Assembly (NCBI GenBank): GCA_020637555.1
Contig: JACKKF010000013.1
Span: 62,001-126,000 of the forward strand
From: Rhodobacter sp.
Lineage (GTDB): Bacteria; Pseudomonadota; Alphaproteobacteria; Rhodobacterales; Rhodobacteraceae
Reading direction: 5' to 3'
DNA length: 64,000 nt
Each line of letters starts with the position of its first letter. The first letter of the stretch is position 1. Positions 52,132-60,710 of this stretch are shown here, in pieces. The notes beneath the pieces are model-generated. The model was given only the letters and a program-made list of their open reading frames with translations, was not told the origin of the DNA and ran no database searches. A program made the position numbers and the translations under genes.

Positions 52132-53094
52132 TCAGAGATCGCGCGGAACGGGCTGATCCGACAGGATCGCCCGGGTCAGCGCCGCGCGGCTGGAAACACC
52201 CGCCTTTTCAAAGATGCGGGCGGTCTGGTTGCGCACGGTGGTGGGCGCGATACCCAGTTCGCGGGCGATTTCCTTGTGGGTGAATCCCTCGGCGATCAGT
52301 TCCGCGACCTCACGTTCCCTGGCCGAGAAATTGTCCAGCATCCGGCGCGGTATCAGCCGCAATTCGGTCAGCTTGTGCCCACCAGCCAGCGCGGTGGGGC
52401 TGGCCAGCACGTTGAAGCCCCGGGCATCCAGAAAATCGTCAAAGGTCGCACCCCCACGCCCCGGCTCATCCCGCCAGCCCGACCAGAGCGTCAACGCCGC
52501 CGCGCTGCCCGCGACCGGGCGGCCCTGGGTGTCGACAAGCAGGCGCAGATCCCCCGCACCGCCGTCCGAGGCACGATCCAGCATCCCCTGCATGTGGTCC
52601 AGCGCACAGGACAGAAAGGTCAGTTCGCCCATGTCCAGACTGCGCGCCGACGTTCCGCCACGATAGGCCGAGATGAACAATTGCGGCCTGAGCGGATCCT
52701 GCGCCCGTGTCACCACGCTGAGCTTGCGCAACCCATAGCGATCCGCCAGCGCCATCATGCCATCGGTCTGCCTGTCACCGTCGCGATCGTATTGCGCCCA
52801 CAGCCGACCCTCGGTCTTCATGTTCTTTACATCGGAGGCCAGCAGGTCCTGCGTGCGGATCACGTTCCAGAAGGCGACGTAGTCGGCCGGCAGGTTGTGG
52901 ACGGTGGTGCCGATGATTTCGACCGACGGGGGCGTCATGTCGGCCCAGCCCAGCCAGGCCGCGTCAAAGCCGATGATTCCGGACAGTTCCTCGGCCGCCC
53001 AGTCCAGCAAGGCGGGACCATCGAGATCGCGGCGCGCCTCATGCAGGGCGCCGACGAATCGGCTGAAGGCTTGCAATTCCGTCCCCTCGCGCAT
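52132..53094 (-). CDS. LuxR-family regulator, probably of the dimethylformamidase operon, 320 aa
   Basis: The C-terminal LuxR helix-turn-helix is at ~250-310 (FSAREREVAELIAEGFTHKE, then GIAPTTVRNQTARIFEKAG). The N-terminal ~200 residues have no motif I can name; WLGWADMTPPS and WNVIRTQDLLASDVK suggest a GAF/PAS-like sensor. A LuxR-family activator, DmfR, controls dmfA1A2 on the Paracoccus aminophilus plasmid pAMI2, so an equivalent role here is likely. It follows the large dimethylformamidase subunit by 59 bases and has its own promoter candidate. Confidence 0.85.
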   Translation of the reverse strand: MREGTELQAFSRFVGALHEARRDLDGPALLDWAAEELSGIIGFDAAWLGWADMTPPSVEIIGTTVHNLPADYVAFWNVIRTQDLLASDVKNMKTEGRLWAQYDRDGDRQTDGMMALADRYGLRKLSVVTRAQDPLRPQLFISAYRGGTSARSLDMGELTFLSCALDHMQGMLDRASDGGAGDLRLLVDTQGRPVAGSAAALTLWSGWRDEPGRGGATFDDFLDARGFNVLASPTALAGGHKLTELRLIPRRMLDNFSAREREVAELIAEGFTHKEIARELGIAPTTVRNQTARIFEKAGVSSRAALTRAILSDQPVPRDL

Positions 53095-53114
53095 GGCACG
53101 ATCCTCTGGACGTC

Positions 53115-53157
53115 CTGACCTGGGGTCAGCGTAGTGCCCCTGTGTCGATTGAGTCAA
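53115..53157 (-). promoter_or_regulatory. Promoter and CTGACC-TGG-GGTCAG palindrome of the LuxR gene
   Basis: Minus-strand TTGACT (complement of 53152-53157) and TACGCT (complement of 53128-53133) are 18 bases apart. A perfect 15-base palindrome at 53115-53129 touches the -10 on its downstream side, where a bound protein would block initiation. Autoregulation by the LuxR protein is one possibility. Confidence 0.45.
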
Positions 53158-55466
53158 CGCCACAGCTTTTCCTCGCCGACATGGGCACCGCCCGGCAGAG
53201 GGCCCGGTTTCACAAAGGCGTCGAGCACGTTCTTCATGAAGCGCCCGACGTTGTTCTGCCCGCCGTTCACCGGCAGCGCCATCGACCACGCGATCGACCC
53301 GATGCCAAGGCAGGCGCCATCGTTGGCGGTGGTGAAATAGGTGATGTCGGCACGCACCTGCGGGTCCTGCGTGCCGCCGCGCCCCGGAAACGCATAGGTG
53401 ATTTCCTCGCTTACCAGCGGATAGTTGTCAGAGAACCCGTCGGCCATGCCCAGAAGTAGCGTATGAGGCGGCGTGCCCAGCGCCAGGTCGTAGCGGTCGA
53501 TCTCGATCCCCGCCGACCCACCCAGCCCCAGGCCGAAATCGCCGATCTTCTCATCCGCGGCGATGCCGTCGAACATCCAGTCCACACGCTTGTGGAAACT
53601 GTCGGGCATGCGTTCGAAATGGGTGCAGCGGTCCATCCCCTCGGCGGTAAAGCCGATGCCGACGATCTTCTGCGGCGCCCGCCCGCGTGAGCGCCACAGC
53701 CCCGACCGTTCGCCGGTGCTGGCCAGATAGCCCTCGCCGGCCTCGGCCTGCCAGGCGCGCGACCCTGTGTCGAGCTTGCGCACCTCCATGATGCCGGGCT
53801 CGCCCTCGCGCAGGCCGGACACCCAGTAATAGCCGTTGCCGCCGGCATAGATCACGCGACCGCCCCGGGTCAGGTAGTCCTCGGTCGCATCCATCATGCG
53901 TTCCGAATAATACTCGGGGTGGGTGCAATTGATGACCACGCGATAGGGGTCCAGCGCCGCCGCGCCCTCGGCGTGCAGGTCATGGTCGGTCAGGATCTCA
54001 TAGTCGAACCCCGACTGCTCCATCCACCAGATCAGCGAAAGATCGGCCGGCAGCGCCCAGGGGAAGCCCATCGCGGAACTGCGATACTTGGGCCGGATGT
54101 TCAGGATCGGGCGCAGATAGCTGGAATAGCAGCACCCCGCGCCATCGGAATGGTGATCATAGGTGGACAGGCCGAATTCGTTGAGCTTGACGAAATCCAC
54201 GTCGCGCCGGGTCAGAATCGGCGTGTGCGCCGTGATTGCCTGCGCGATGGGGGCCTCATAGGCCAGATGCTCGTTCGCATAGGCCAGATAGGTAAAGGTG
54301 GACATCAGAACCGCGACAGGCGCTTTCGGTGTCTCGGCGCGCACGAAGAAGGGAACGTGATCCTCGGCGCCGTCGGTTGTCAGCCGCAGCGCGTAAACGC
54401 CGCTTTTCAGCCCCTTGGGCAGCGTCCATTCGACCGTGGGTTCCCAGCGGCAATCCGTCATCGCGTCATCGTGGAAATGAACGCCGCCGTATTGCCCCGG
54501 GTTCAGCCGAAAGCAATCGTCGCGGCCCTGCCAGTTCCAGCCGGTCATGCCCCGAACCGGACGGTTCACGCCCCGGGCATGCAGCCCGTGCGGGCCCAGG
54601 TCCTGGATGGTATCGCCGATGCCGCCGTCCGAATATCCCGCCGTGGTGTCCCAATAGGCGACGAGACCCTGCGAAACAGGCTCTGCACCGGCGGAAATTG
54701 CCTGAATCTCGTCATCCGTCAGGACACGGTTCCACAGGCCCGTGCGGTCGATCTTGCCGTTATAGAGCGTTTCGACAAAGCGGCCGCGCTGGTCGTTCCA
54801 GTCACTGGCCCCGGCCCACAGAAAGGGCGCCTCGGCCACCGCCGCACGGGGTGCGGTGGTCAGCGCCGAGGTGACGATGCTGTCATAGTCATAGGGCGCG
54901 ACCAGACCCAGCTTGCCGTTGTAGCGCCCGACCCGGCCCAGTTGCACCAGCCGCGCGCGCCTGGTCGCAGCGTCCCAGGTCGCGGCAACGAAATACCAGG
55001 ACCGCGGAATCAGGGGCACCTCGGCGGTGACCTGATCCACGTCCTGCCCATTCCCGACCCAGAATTCCAGATGCCCCTCGGGGTTGATGCCCAGCGCCCA
55101 GCCCTGTGACCCGGCGATGTCCCAGCGCCCCAGCATCGTCTGCCGCCGCGTGCCGGGCGCGGTCGGAAAGACGAACGCCGCCAGCGTAAAGCTGCCGTCG
55201 GCCACGTCGTGAACCTCCATGCCCGAAACCTCGGCGTAGGAGCCTTTTTGCGTGAACTGCCGGCGGACGTGCAGCAAATCGGGCACCGCACCGGGGATTT
55301 CCTGTTCCACAAAGCCGGGACCGGCGGCGTTCTCGTCACCGTGCAGCAGCCGCACCAGCATGGCGCGCGCTTCGGTCACGCCCTCGGCCGAGACCATGAA
55401 CCGCATGTCGTCGCCGGGTTTCACCGACCAGGGGGTGCAGTAACCAAAGATGCGGTGCTTGGCCAT
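53154..55466 (-). CDS. dmfA2: N,N-dimethylformamidase large (beta) subunit, 770 aa
   Basis: Catalytic subunit of dimethylformamidase, which hydrolyses N,N-dimethylformamide to dimethylamine and formate. Residues ~80-265 form a LamG/concanavalin-like domain (FWVGNGQDVDQVTAEV, RSWYFVAATWDAATRRARLV). The catalytic half holds Tyr396 (TYLAYANEH), Tyr436 (LSTYDHHSDG) and His516/Glu518 (CTHPEYYSE). From memory these correspond to the unusual Tyr/Tyr/Glu iron site of the known enzyme. The length matches (about 760). The start MAKHRIFGYCTPW lies four bases after the small-subunit stop. Confidence 0.93.
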   Translation of the reverse strand: MAKHRIFGYCTPWSVKPGDDMRFMVSAEGVTEARAMLVRLLHGDENAAGPGFVEQEIPGAVPDLLHVRRQFTQKGSYAEVSGMEVHDVADGSFTLAAFVFPTAPGTRRQTMLGRWDIAGSQGWALGINPEGHLEFWVGNGQDVDQVTAEVPLIPRSWYFVAATWDAATRRARLVQLGRVGRYNGKLGLVAPYDYDSIVTSALTTAPRAAVAEAPFLWAGASDWNDQRGRFVETLYNGKIDRTGLWNRVLTDDEIQAISAGAEPVSQGLVAYWDTTAGYSDGGIGDTIQDLGPHGLHARGVNRPVRGMTGWNWQGRDDCFRLNPGQYGGVHFHDDAMTDCRWEPTVEWTLPKGLKSGVYALRLTTDGAEDHVPFFVRAETPKAPVAVLMSTFTYLAYANEHLAYEAPIAQAITAHTPILTRRDVDFVKLNEFGLSTYDHHSDGAGCCYSSYLRPILNIRPKYRSSAMGFPWALPADLSLIWWMEQSGFDYEILTDHDLHAEGAAALDPYRVVINCTHPEYYSERMMDATEDYLTRGGRVIYAGGNGYYWVSGLREGEPGIMEVRKLDTGSRAWQAEAGEGYLASTGERSGLWRSRGRAPQKIVGIGFTAEGMDRCTHFERMPDSFHKRVDWMFDGIAADEKIGDFGLGLGGSAGIEIDRYDLALGTPPHTLLLGMADGFSDNYPLVSEEITYAFPGRGGTQDPQVRADITYFTTANDGACLGIGSIAWSMALPVNGGQNNVGRFMKNVLDAFVKPGPLPGGAHVGEEKLWR

Positions 55467-55470
55467 GTCG

Positions 55471-55839
55471 TCAGCTTTCCAACAGATCGTTGACCCGCAG
55501 CAGGAAGACGGCGTGATACGCCTCGTCGCGGGTTTGATAGACGCGGTCGTCCACGACACGCGGCGGCTTGCCCGGCTCGCCCGACAGGGCCATCACCGTA
55601 TAGGTCCAGGCCTCGGGCGGACCGTCCTGCAGGATGGCATATTTGTCGGGCATCTCGCCGCGGCGGAAATAGTTCAGAACCCGCGCAAGCGCATCGGAAT
55701 GCGGACCCAGCGGCGCGGCCTTGTGCTCCTCCAGCAAGTCGGGCGTGATCAGCGCCTTCAGCCGGTCGCGCAGGCGGCGGTCGAACCGGCGATAGGCGAT
55801 CTCCTGCTTGTCGGAAATCTCGGTGGCCTCTTCTGGCAT
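55471..55839 (-). CDS. dmfA1: N,N-dimethylformamidase small (alpha) subunit, 122 aa, nested in the livM frame
   Basis: Small subunit of dimethylformamidase, recognised by RVLNYFRRGEMPDKYAI, a central Trp-Thr-Tyr strand and DEAYHAVFLLRVNDLL at the end, which align with the ~132-residue subunit known from other bacteria. The ATG of MPEEATEISD is preceded by AAGGGAGGAG six bases away, among the best ribosome sites in the window. The reading frame is the same as that of livM, with no stop between them, so the protein can also be made as the C-terminal part of a LivM fusion. The product should assemble with the large subunit encoded four bases downstream. Confidence 0.88.
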   Translation of the reverse strand: MPEEATEISDKQEIAYRRFDRRLRDRLKALITPDLLEEHKAAPLGPHSDALARVLNYFRRGEMPDKYAILQDGPPEAWTYTVMALSGEPGKPPRVVDDRVYQTRDEAYHAVFLLRVNDLLES

Positions 55840-57000
55840 GACTTCTCCTCCCTTGCGGGTGCGGGCGGCGCGGCGTTCGGATTTGATCCGGTTGCGCCAG
55901 CCCCGGAACTGGGTGCGGACATCGGCAAGGCCGGCGTGGGTGGTGAGCGTCACGGCGATCATCACCGCCGCGATCAGGATGATGCGCAAGGGCCCCAGGT
56001 CGATCAGCGCGCGGTCGATCACCACGACGATCGCGGTGCCGATCACGGCCCCCTCGGCCCGGCCCATGCCGCCGATGACGATCATCGCGAACATCAGAAG
56101 AAGCTGGTCCAGCGAAAACACGTTCAGGCTGATCGAGCGGTAGAGCATGGCGTAATAGGCGCCGACAAACCCCAGCGCGGCCGAGGAAATGAGGAACACG
56201 TTCAGGCGCGCGCGGCGATAGTCGATGCCGGTCGCCTCGGCGAAATCCTCGTCCTCGCGCGCGGCCTGCAATTGCAGGCCCAACCGTTCCGAGTTGATGG
56301 TGCGGAACAGGAAGAGCGCGGCCAGCAGCAGCACAAAGGCAGAGGCGAAGCTCAGCAGCAGCCCGGGCCGTTGCAGATACCAGTCCTGCGGAATGAAGCT
56401 GCCGACATTGTTGATGGAACTGTTCTGCGGCGCCAGGGCACGGATCTGGCTGATCGACACGCGGCAGATCTCGGCCACACCGATGGTGAGCAGGGCGTAA
56501 TACAGCCCGTCGATCCGTGTCGAGGGAAGCGCCAGCAACCCGCCGACCACCAGACCGACCAGCGCACCGACCAGGAACATCAGCGGCCAGGGCACGCCCA
56601 GGAACACGTTCGTCGCCGCCGCCGCATAGGCCGACAGACCCACCACCGCCATCGTCGCCAGCGACAGGATGCCGGCCGCGCCGATGATCAGCGTCCAGAT
56701 GACGTTGATCGCGGCAAACACGCAGAACACCACCGCGACCTGCAACAGCGTATCGGGCAGGAGCGGCGCCGCACAGGCCAGCGCACCCAGCCCCAGGAAC
56801 CACCAGAGCGGCCGCTTGTCCGCCATGCGGCGTTCGCGTTGCAGGGTCTTGGGGTTATACCCGCCGCGCCACATCAGCCAGTGACGGCTGAGGCCCGGCA
56901 CGCGGCCGCGGTGCCAGTCGCGCTTGCCGTCGGGCACCAGCACATATTCATGCCGCCGGTTGCCGACGCGGTGAAAGACGGGGGCAATCGGGTCAGTCAT
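55471..57000 (-). CDS. livM: LivM permease fused in frame to the dimethylformamidase small subunit, 509 aa
   Basis: Residues 1-~365 are a LivM permease: a ~63-residue cytoplasmic start (MTDPIAPVFHRVG, RGGYNPKTLQRERRM), about nine membrane segments, LYYALLTIGVAEICRVSIS and IVIGGMGRAEGAVIGTAIVV. The permease tail RGWRNRIKSERRAARTRKGG runs straight into the dimethylformamidase small subunit at residue 388, with no stop codon. A strong internal ribosome site allows the second part to be made alone. The start at 57000 overlaps the livH stop by ATGA; an internal ATG at MADKRPLWW is possible. Either the enzyme subunit is tethered to the transporter or the stop was simply lost because re-initiation dominates. 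Confidence 0.85.
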   Translation of the reverse strand: MTDPIAPVFHRVGNRRHEYVLVPDGKRDWHRGRVPGLSRHWLMWRGGYNPKTLQRERRMADKRPLWWFLGLGALACAAPLLPDTLLQVAVVFCVFAAINVIWTLIIGAAGILSLATMAVVGLSAYAAAATNVFLGVPWPLMFLVGALVGLVVGGLLALPSTRIDGLYYALLTIGVAEICRVSISQIRALAPQNSSINNVGSFIPQDWYLQRPGLLLSFASAFVLLLAALFLFRTINSERLGLQLQAAREDEDFAEATGIDYRRARLNVFLISSAALGFVGAYYAMLYRSISLNVFSLDQLLLMFAMIVIGGMGRAEGAVIGTAIVVVIDRALIDLGPLRIILIAAVMIAVTLTTHAGLADVRTQFRGWRNRIKSERRAARTRKGGEVMPEEATEISDKQEIAYRRFDRRLRDRLKALITPDLLEEHKAAPLGPHSDALARVLNYFRRGEMPDKYAILQDGPPEAWTYTVMALSGEPGKPPRVVDDRVYQTRDEAYHAVFLLRVNDLLES

Positions 57001-57923
57001 TTCCGTGTCTCGTCCAACAGGCCGCTGATGCCGCGCGGGCGGACGATCAGCACAAGGATGATGAAGCCGAACTGCACCAGCAGGACCATCCGCTGACCCA
57101 GGAAGGGGATCACGCCGGTGACGGCCTCGAGCGTGCCGATCAGCAGCGCCGCCACCGCCGCCCCCGGAACCGACCCCAACCCTCCAAGCAGCGCGATGAT
57201 CATGCCCTTGATGAGCGGCATCGCCCCCGCGCCCGGGCTGACATAGACCGTCTGCGACAAGAGCACCGCCGCCGCGCCCGCCATCGCGCCCGTGACCGCC
57301 ATCACAGGCAGCGCCGTGCGGCGGACCGAGATGCCCGAAAGCGCCGCGCCCTCGGGGTTTTGCATCATCGCGCGGATCTCCAGCCCCTTGCGGCTGTAGC
57401 GCAGCCAGGCCAGCGCCACCCCCAGCAGCACCGCCGTGGCGCCGATGGTGGCCGCCTGGTCATAGCGCACGGGAATGCCCAGCAGGGTCAGTCGGCCAAA
57501 CCCGAAAACGCTGGGAAGGGCCTGTTGCCGGGGGCCGAACCACCACAACAGCGTCTGCACCGTCGCCAGGTTGATCGCCAGCGTGACGATCATCCCGCGC
57601 ACGGCAAAGTTCGCCTTGTCGTGGATCGGCAGAAAGGCCAGCAGATAGATCACCAGCCCGAACAGCGCACCGACACCCACCCCGGCCGCCAGCAGCACCG
57701 CCAGCCGAATGACGCCCAGCGCCGCCCAGCCGTGGAACAGGCTGTCGATACCGGGCAGCACGGCATTGCCGATCACCAGCGTGCCATAGCCCGCCACCGC
57801 GAAGGTCGCGCCATGGGCCATGTTCAGCATCCCGATGGACGACCACAGCAGCGAAATGCCGATCGCCATCAGCGCATAGATCGCGCTGAGGTTCAGGGCA
57901 TAGACGATCAGTGCCGCATCCAT
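56997..57923 (-). CDS. livH: Liv-type ABC transporter permease (LivH), third set
   Basis: Inner-membrane permease of 308 residues. NLSAIYALMAIGISLLWSS and MLNMAHGATFAVAGYGTLV are LivH signatures, and ALLGGLGSVPGAAVAALLIG is the coupling loop. The open frame upstream lies inside livF; the ATG of MDAALIVYA shares one base with the livF stop (TGATG). Confidence 0.93.
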   Translation of the reverse strand: MDAALIVYALNLSAIYALMAIGISLLWSSIGMLNMAHGATFAVAGYGTLVIGNAVLPGIDSLFHGWAALGVIRLAVLLAAGVGVGALFGLVIYLLAFLPIHDKANFAVRGMIVTLAINLATVQTLLWWFGPRQQALPSVFGFGRLTLLGIPVRYDQAATIGATAVLLGVALAWLRYSRKGLEIRAMMQNPEGAALSGISVRRTALPVMAVTGAMAGAAAVLLSQTVYVSPGAGAMPLIKGMIIALLGGLGSVPGAAVAALLIGTLEAVTGVIPFLGQRMVLLVQFGFIILVLIVRPRGISGLLDETRK

Positions 57924-58621
57924 CAGCCCAGCTCCACATGTCCGACATCGCCGCGCAGCCGCCCGGCGTGCATCCCGATCATCCGGTCCACCTGCCCGTC
58001 CAGCAGGCTGACATTCTGTTCCGCGATGATGATCGCGCCATCCTGCACGTCGATTTCGCGCAGGGCGGCGATGACCCGCTGGCTGATGACCGGCGCCAGC
58101 CCCAGCGAGGGCTCGTCGATCAGATAGAGCCGCGCCTCGGTCATCAGGGCACGGCCCACCGACACCATGCGCCGTTCGCCGCCCGACAGCGTGCCGACGG
58201 TGGTATTTTCCAGCTTTCGCAGCGGTGGAAACAGCTCGAAGATCATCTCGCGCCGCTTTGCGCGTTCCTTCCATGCCCGGCGCGACCAGGCCCCGCAATC
58301 CAGGTGCTGACGCACCGTCAGGCCCGGAAAGATCGCGTCCCCCTGCGGCGTCATCGCCACGCCCAGCCGCACGATGCCGGGCGTCCGCCGCCCTTCGCCC
58401 AGGCTGCGCTGCCCGCCGATTTCGACCCCGTCGAACAGGATCGACCCGCGTTGCCAGCCGACCAGATGGGTGATGGCGCGAAAGAGCGTGGTCTTGCCGT
58501 GACCGTTCAGGCCGACAATCGCCAGCCGCTCGCCGCGATCCACGGTAAAGTTGATCTCATGCAGCACGCGCAGGGGTCCGTAGCCTGCCGAAAGGTCGGT
58601 GATCTGAAGAACGGCGCCCAT
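57923..58621 (-). CDS. livF: Liv-type ABC transporter ATPase (LivF), third set
   Basis: Cytoplasmic ATPase of 232 residues. The Walker A region is degenerate: GLNGHGKTTLF has Leu, His and Gly where GANGAGKT is usual, but keeps the essential Lys-Thr. Signature TLSGGERRMVSVGRAL and Walker B LYLIDEPSLGLAP are normal. The end DRMIGMHAGRLRGDVGHVEL is atypically short. It shares one base with livG (TGATG). Confidence 0.92.
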   Translation of the reverse strand: MGAVLQITDLSAGYGPLRVLHEINFTVDRGERLAIVGLNGHGKTTLFRAITHLVGWQRGSILFDGVEIGGQRSLGEGRRTPGIVRLGVAMTPQGDAIFPGLTVRQHLDCGAWSRRAWKERAKRREMIFELFPPLRKLENTTVGTLSGGERRMVSVGRALMTEARLYLIDEPSLGLAPVISQRVIAALREIDVQDGAIIIAEQNVSLLDGQVDRMIGMHAGRLRGDVGHVELG

Positions 58622-59346
58622 CAGCCAGCCCCCTCGAAATAGGCTGCGCGCACCGCGGGGTCCCTGAACACCCCCTCGGGCGTGCCCTCGGCGATCACCT
58701 CGCCCAGGTTCAGCACCGTCACGCGGTCGGCCAACGCTTCCAGCAGCTCCAGCCGGTGTTCGATCACGATCACCGCCAGGTGGTATTCATCGACCAGCGT
58801 GCGCAGCAGAAGGTCCAGTTCGTCGATTTCGGTGTTGATCAGACCCGAGGCGGGTTCATCCATCAGCAACACCTTGGGCCGTCGCATCAGCAGGCAGGCC
58901 AGCAACAGCTTGCGCCGGTCGAAGGTATCCAGACTGCCCGACGGGCGGCTCCATGGCACGGTCAGGTTGACCAGCCGGGCCGCCCATTCCGCCCGGTGGC
59001 GCGACAGGAACGGGCGATACGCCTTGCGCGCGGCGCGGAACGTCTCGCCCACCGTCAGGGCCGAGGGCACGACCGGGCTTTGATAGGTGCGCGCCAGACC
59101 CAGGCGCGAGCGGCGCACGATGTCCAGCTTGCTGACATCCTGCCCGTCCAGCGTCACACGGCCCTGCTGCGCGACGTAGCGGCCTGACAGCACCTCGAAC
59201 AGGCTGGTCTTGCCCGCGCCGTTGGGACCGATCAGGCCCAGAACCTCGCCGCGGCTGACGTGCAGACCGACATCCTGCAGGATCTGGCGACCGCCCAGCG
59301 ACAGGCAGACGCCTTCGCAGGCGAAGATGGAAGAAGGGGATTGCAT
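58621..59346 (-). CDS. livG: Liv-type ABC transporter ATPase (LivG), third set
   Basis: Cytoplasmic ATPase of 241 residues. Walker A GPNGAGKTSLFEVLSG is intact. The signature region reads SLDTFDRRKLLLACLLMRRP, lacking the canonical LSGGQ; the segment TFDRRK stands in its place. Walker B is VLLMDEPASGLIN. The changed signature is odd, since the partner LivF keeps its own; one composite ATP site may be impaired. The end VFRDPAVRAAYFEGAG is LivG-like. Confidence 0.9.
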   Translation of the reverse strand: MQSPSSIFACEGVCLSLGGRQILQDVGLHVSRGEVLGLIGPNGAGKTSLFEVLSGRYVAQQGRVTLDGQDVSKLDIVRRSRLGLARTYQSPVVPSALTVGETFRAARKAYRPFLSRHRAEWAARLVNLTVPWSRPSGSLDTFDRRKLLLACLLMRRPKVLLMDEPASGLINTEIDELDLLLRTLVDEYHLAVIVIEHRLELLEALADRVTVLNLGEVIAEGTPEGVFRDPAVRAAYFEGAG

Positions 59347-59382
59347 CGCGTCTCGCAGGCCGGAGGGTCAGGGACGAAAAGG

Positions 59383-59409
59383 GGGGCGGGCCACGATCCG
59401 GCCCGCCCC
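59383..59409 (-). other. Intercistronic hairpin between the binding protein and livG
   Basis: Ten-base perfect arms GGGGCGGGCC / GGCCCGCCCC around seven bases, starting eight bases after the binding-protein stop. There is no T-run after it. Placement is the same as in the other two importer operons read leftward. Confidence 0.7.
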
Positions 59410-59416
59410 GCCGGGA

Positions 59417-60664
59417 TCACTGCGCCCAGGCCGGGGTGCGATAGGACGATTCGGCCAGTTCGGCGGGCAGGATGATGGTGTGGTGGTTGTCCTGCACCTG
59501 ATAGATCAGGTGGGGAATGCCATCCGCCAACACATCGGTTTCCCAGGGATAGTTCAGCGGGCGCTGCTGCGGACGGTCAAAGGTGTAGGTGCCCGCGATG
59601 CCCTCATAGCGCAGCGCACGGATCGCATTGCCGACCGCGTCGAAATCGGCGGGATCGACGGTCTGCCAGACCTGCGCCAGCATGTGGATGGTATCCCAGC
59701 CGGACGCCGGATAGACCTCGCCCATGTTCTCGCCGTGCTGCGCCATATAGGCCTCGCGGAAGGCGATGCCCTGTTCGGTGCGCGGCGTGCCCAGGACCGT
59801 GCCCCAGATCATGCCTTCGCCCGCGCCACGCGCCAGGTCCAGGAATTCGGGCTGCGAGGGGCCGTATTGCAGATAGACCAGCGAATCCGGCGTGGGATCA
59901 TAGGCGAACTGCTGGGCAAAGGCCGCCAGCTCCGCGGCTACCCAGTGGCTGACGAAGATCACGCCCGCGCCCTCGTCCTTCAGCGCGTTGATGACCGGGG
60001 TCCAGTCCTGGACCGGGAACTGGATATCGGTCACGGCGGCCAGCTCCCACCGGCCGTCGGAATCGGCGATGGCCCGCTGCGCCGCCTGGCTGATCACCTG
60101 GGTATAGGCGATCTGTTCCTGAACGATGTGGATGCGGTGGTTCGCCGGCGTCCAGTCGCCCGAGGCCTCGAGCCGGTCGAGATACCGCACGAAACCGTAG
60201 CCATACCAGGTTTCATCAGGGTCGATCATGAAGATGTTGCGGTAGCGCTCGGGGTTCTGTTCCACCAGTTGCACCGACGCGAGCGAGGTGTTCCCGTGCA
60301 TGTAGGGCACGCCGGTCGCCGCCGCCGCGTCCATCGCCGGCTGCGGAATGATGACAAAGGCCGAGGCAATGGCGCTGACGCCGCGCGCGTTCAACGCCTG
60401 GATCGCACCGACCGTCCCTTCCGGCGACAGCAGGTCGATATCCACGACCTCGGCGCGCAGCATCCGGCCGTTGACGCCGCCGTGCGAATTGATGTCGTCG
60501 ATCGCCATGTTGACGCCGTTCAGCCAGTCGGCGTGGTCGGCCACGCCCGCCAGGCTGGTTTGCGCGGTGGGAATACCGATGAGGATGTCGTCGCCTTCCG
60601 CCCAGGCGGGCGCGGCAAGGGTGATCGCCGTTGCGGCGGCGACTCCGGCAAGTCTGGAAACCAT
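59417..60664 (-). CDS. Liv-type substrate-binding protein, third set (amide uptake candidate), 415 aa
   Basis: Exported receptor with a Sec signal (MVSRLAGVAAATAITLAAPA, cleavage near AWAEG). The mature start DDILIGIPTAQTSLAGVADH and the YMHGNTSLASVQLVEQNP segment resemble the urea/short-chain-amide (FmdD/UrtA-like) receptors of this family. GGGAG precedes the ATG of MVSRLAG. As the first gene of the operon ending in dimethylformamidase, it may bind dimethylformamide or a related amide; this is inferred from context. Confidence 0.88.
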   Translation of the reverse strand: MVSRLAGVAAATAITLAAPAWAEGDDILIGIPTAQTSLAGVADHADWLNGVNMAIDDINSHGGVNGRMLRAEVVDIDLLSPEGTVGAIQALNARGVSAIASAFVIIPQPAMDAAAATGVPYMHGNTSLASVQLVEQNPERYRNIFMIDPDETWYGYGFVRYLDRLEASGDWTPANHRIHIVQEQIAYTQVISQAAQRAIADSDGRWELAAVTDIQFPVQDWTPVINALKDEGAGVIFVSHWVAAELAAFAQQFAYDPTPDSLVYLQYGPSQPEFLDLARGAGEGMIWGTVLGTPRTEQGIAFREAYMAQHGENMGEVYPASGWDTIHMLAQVWQTVDPADFDAVGNAIRALRYEGIAGTYTFDRPQQRPLNYPWETDVLADGIPHLIYQVQDNHHTIILPAELAESSYRTPAWAQ

Positions 60665-60710
60665 GTCGTCAACTCCCTGTGTGGTGGTCTTTGTATTTTT
60701 AGGGGTCACG

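Noticed and set aside
55840..55860. Treating the livM-dmfA1 fusion simply as a sequencing error
   Set aside because: Both genes are in the same frame with no shift needed and codon use is regular through the junction, so an error need not be assumed. It is kept as something to verify.
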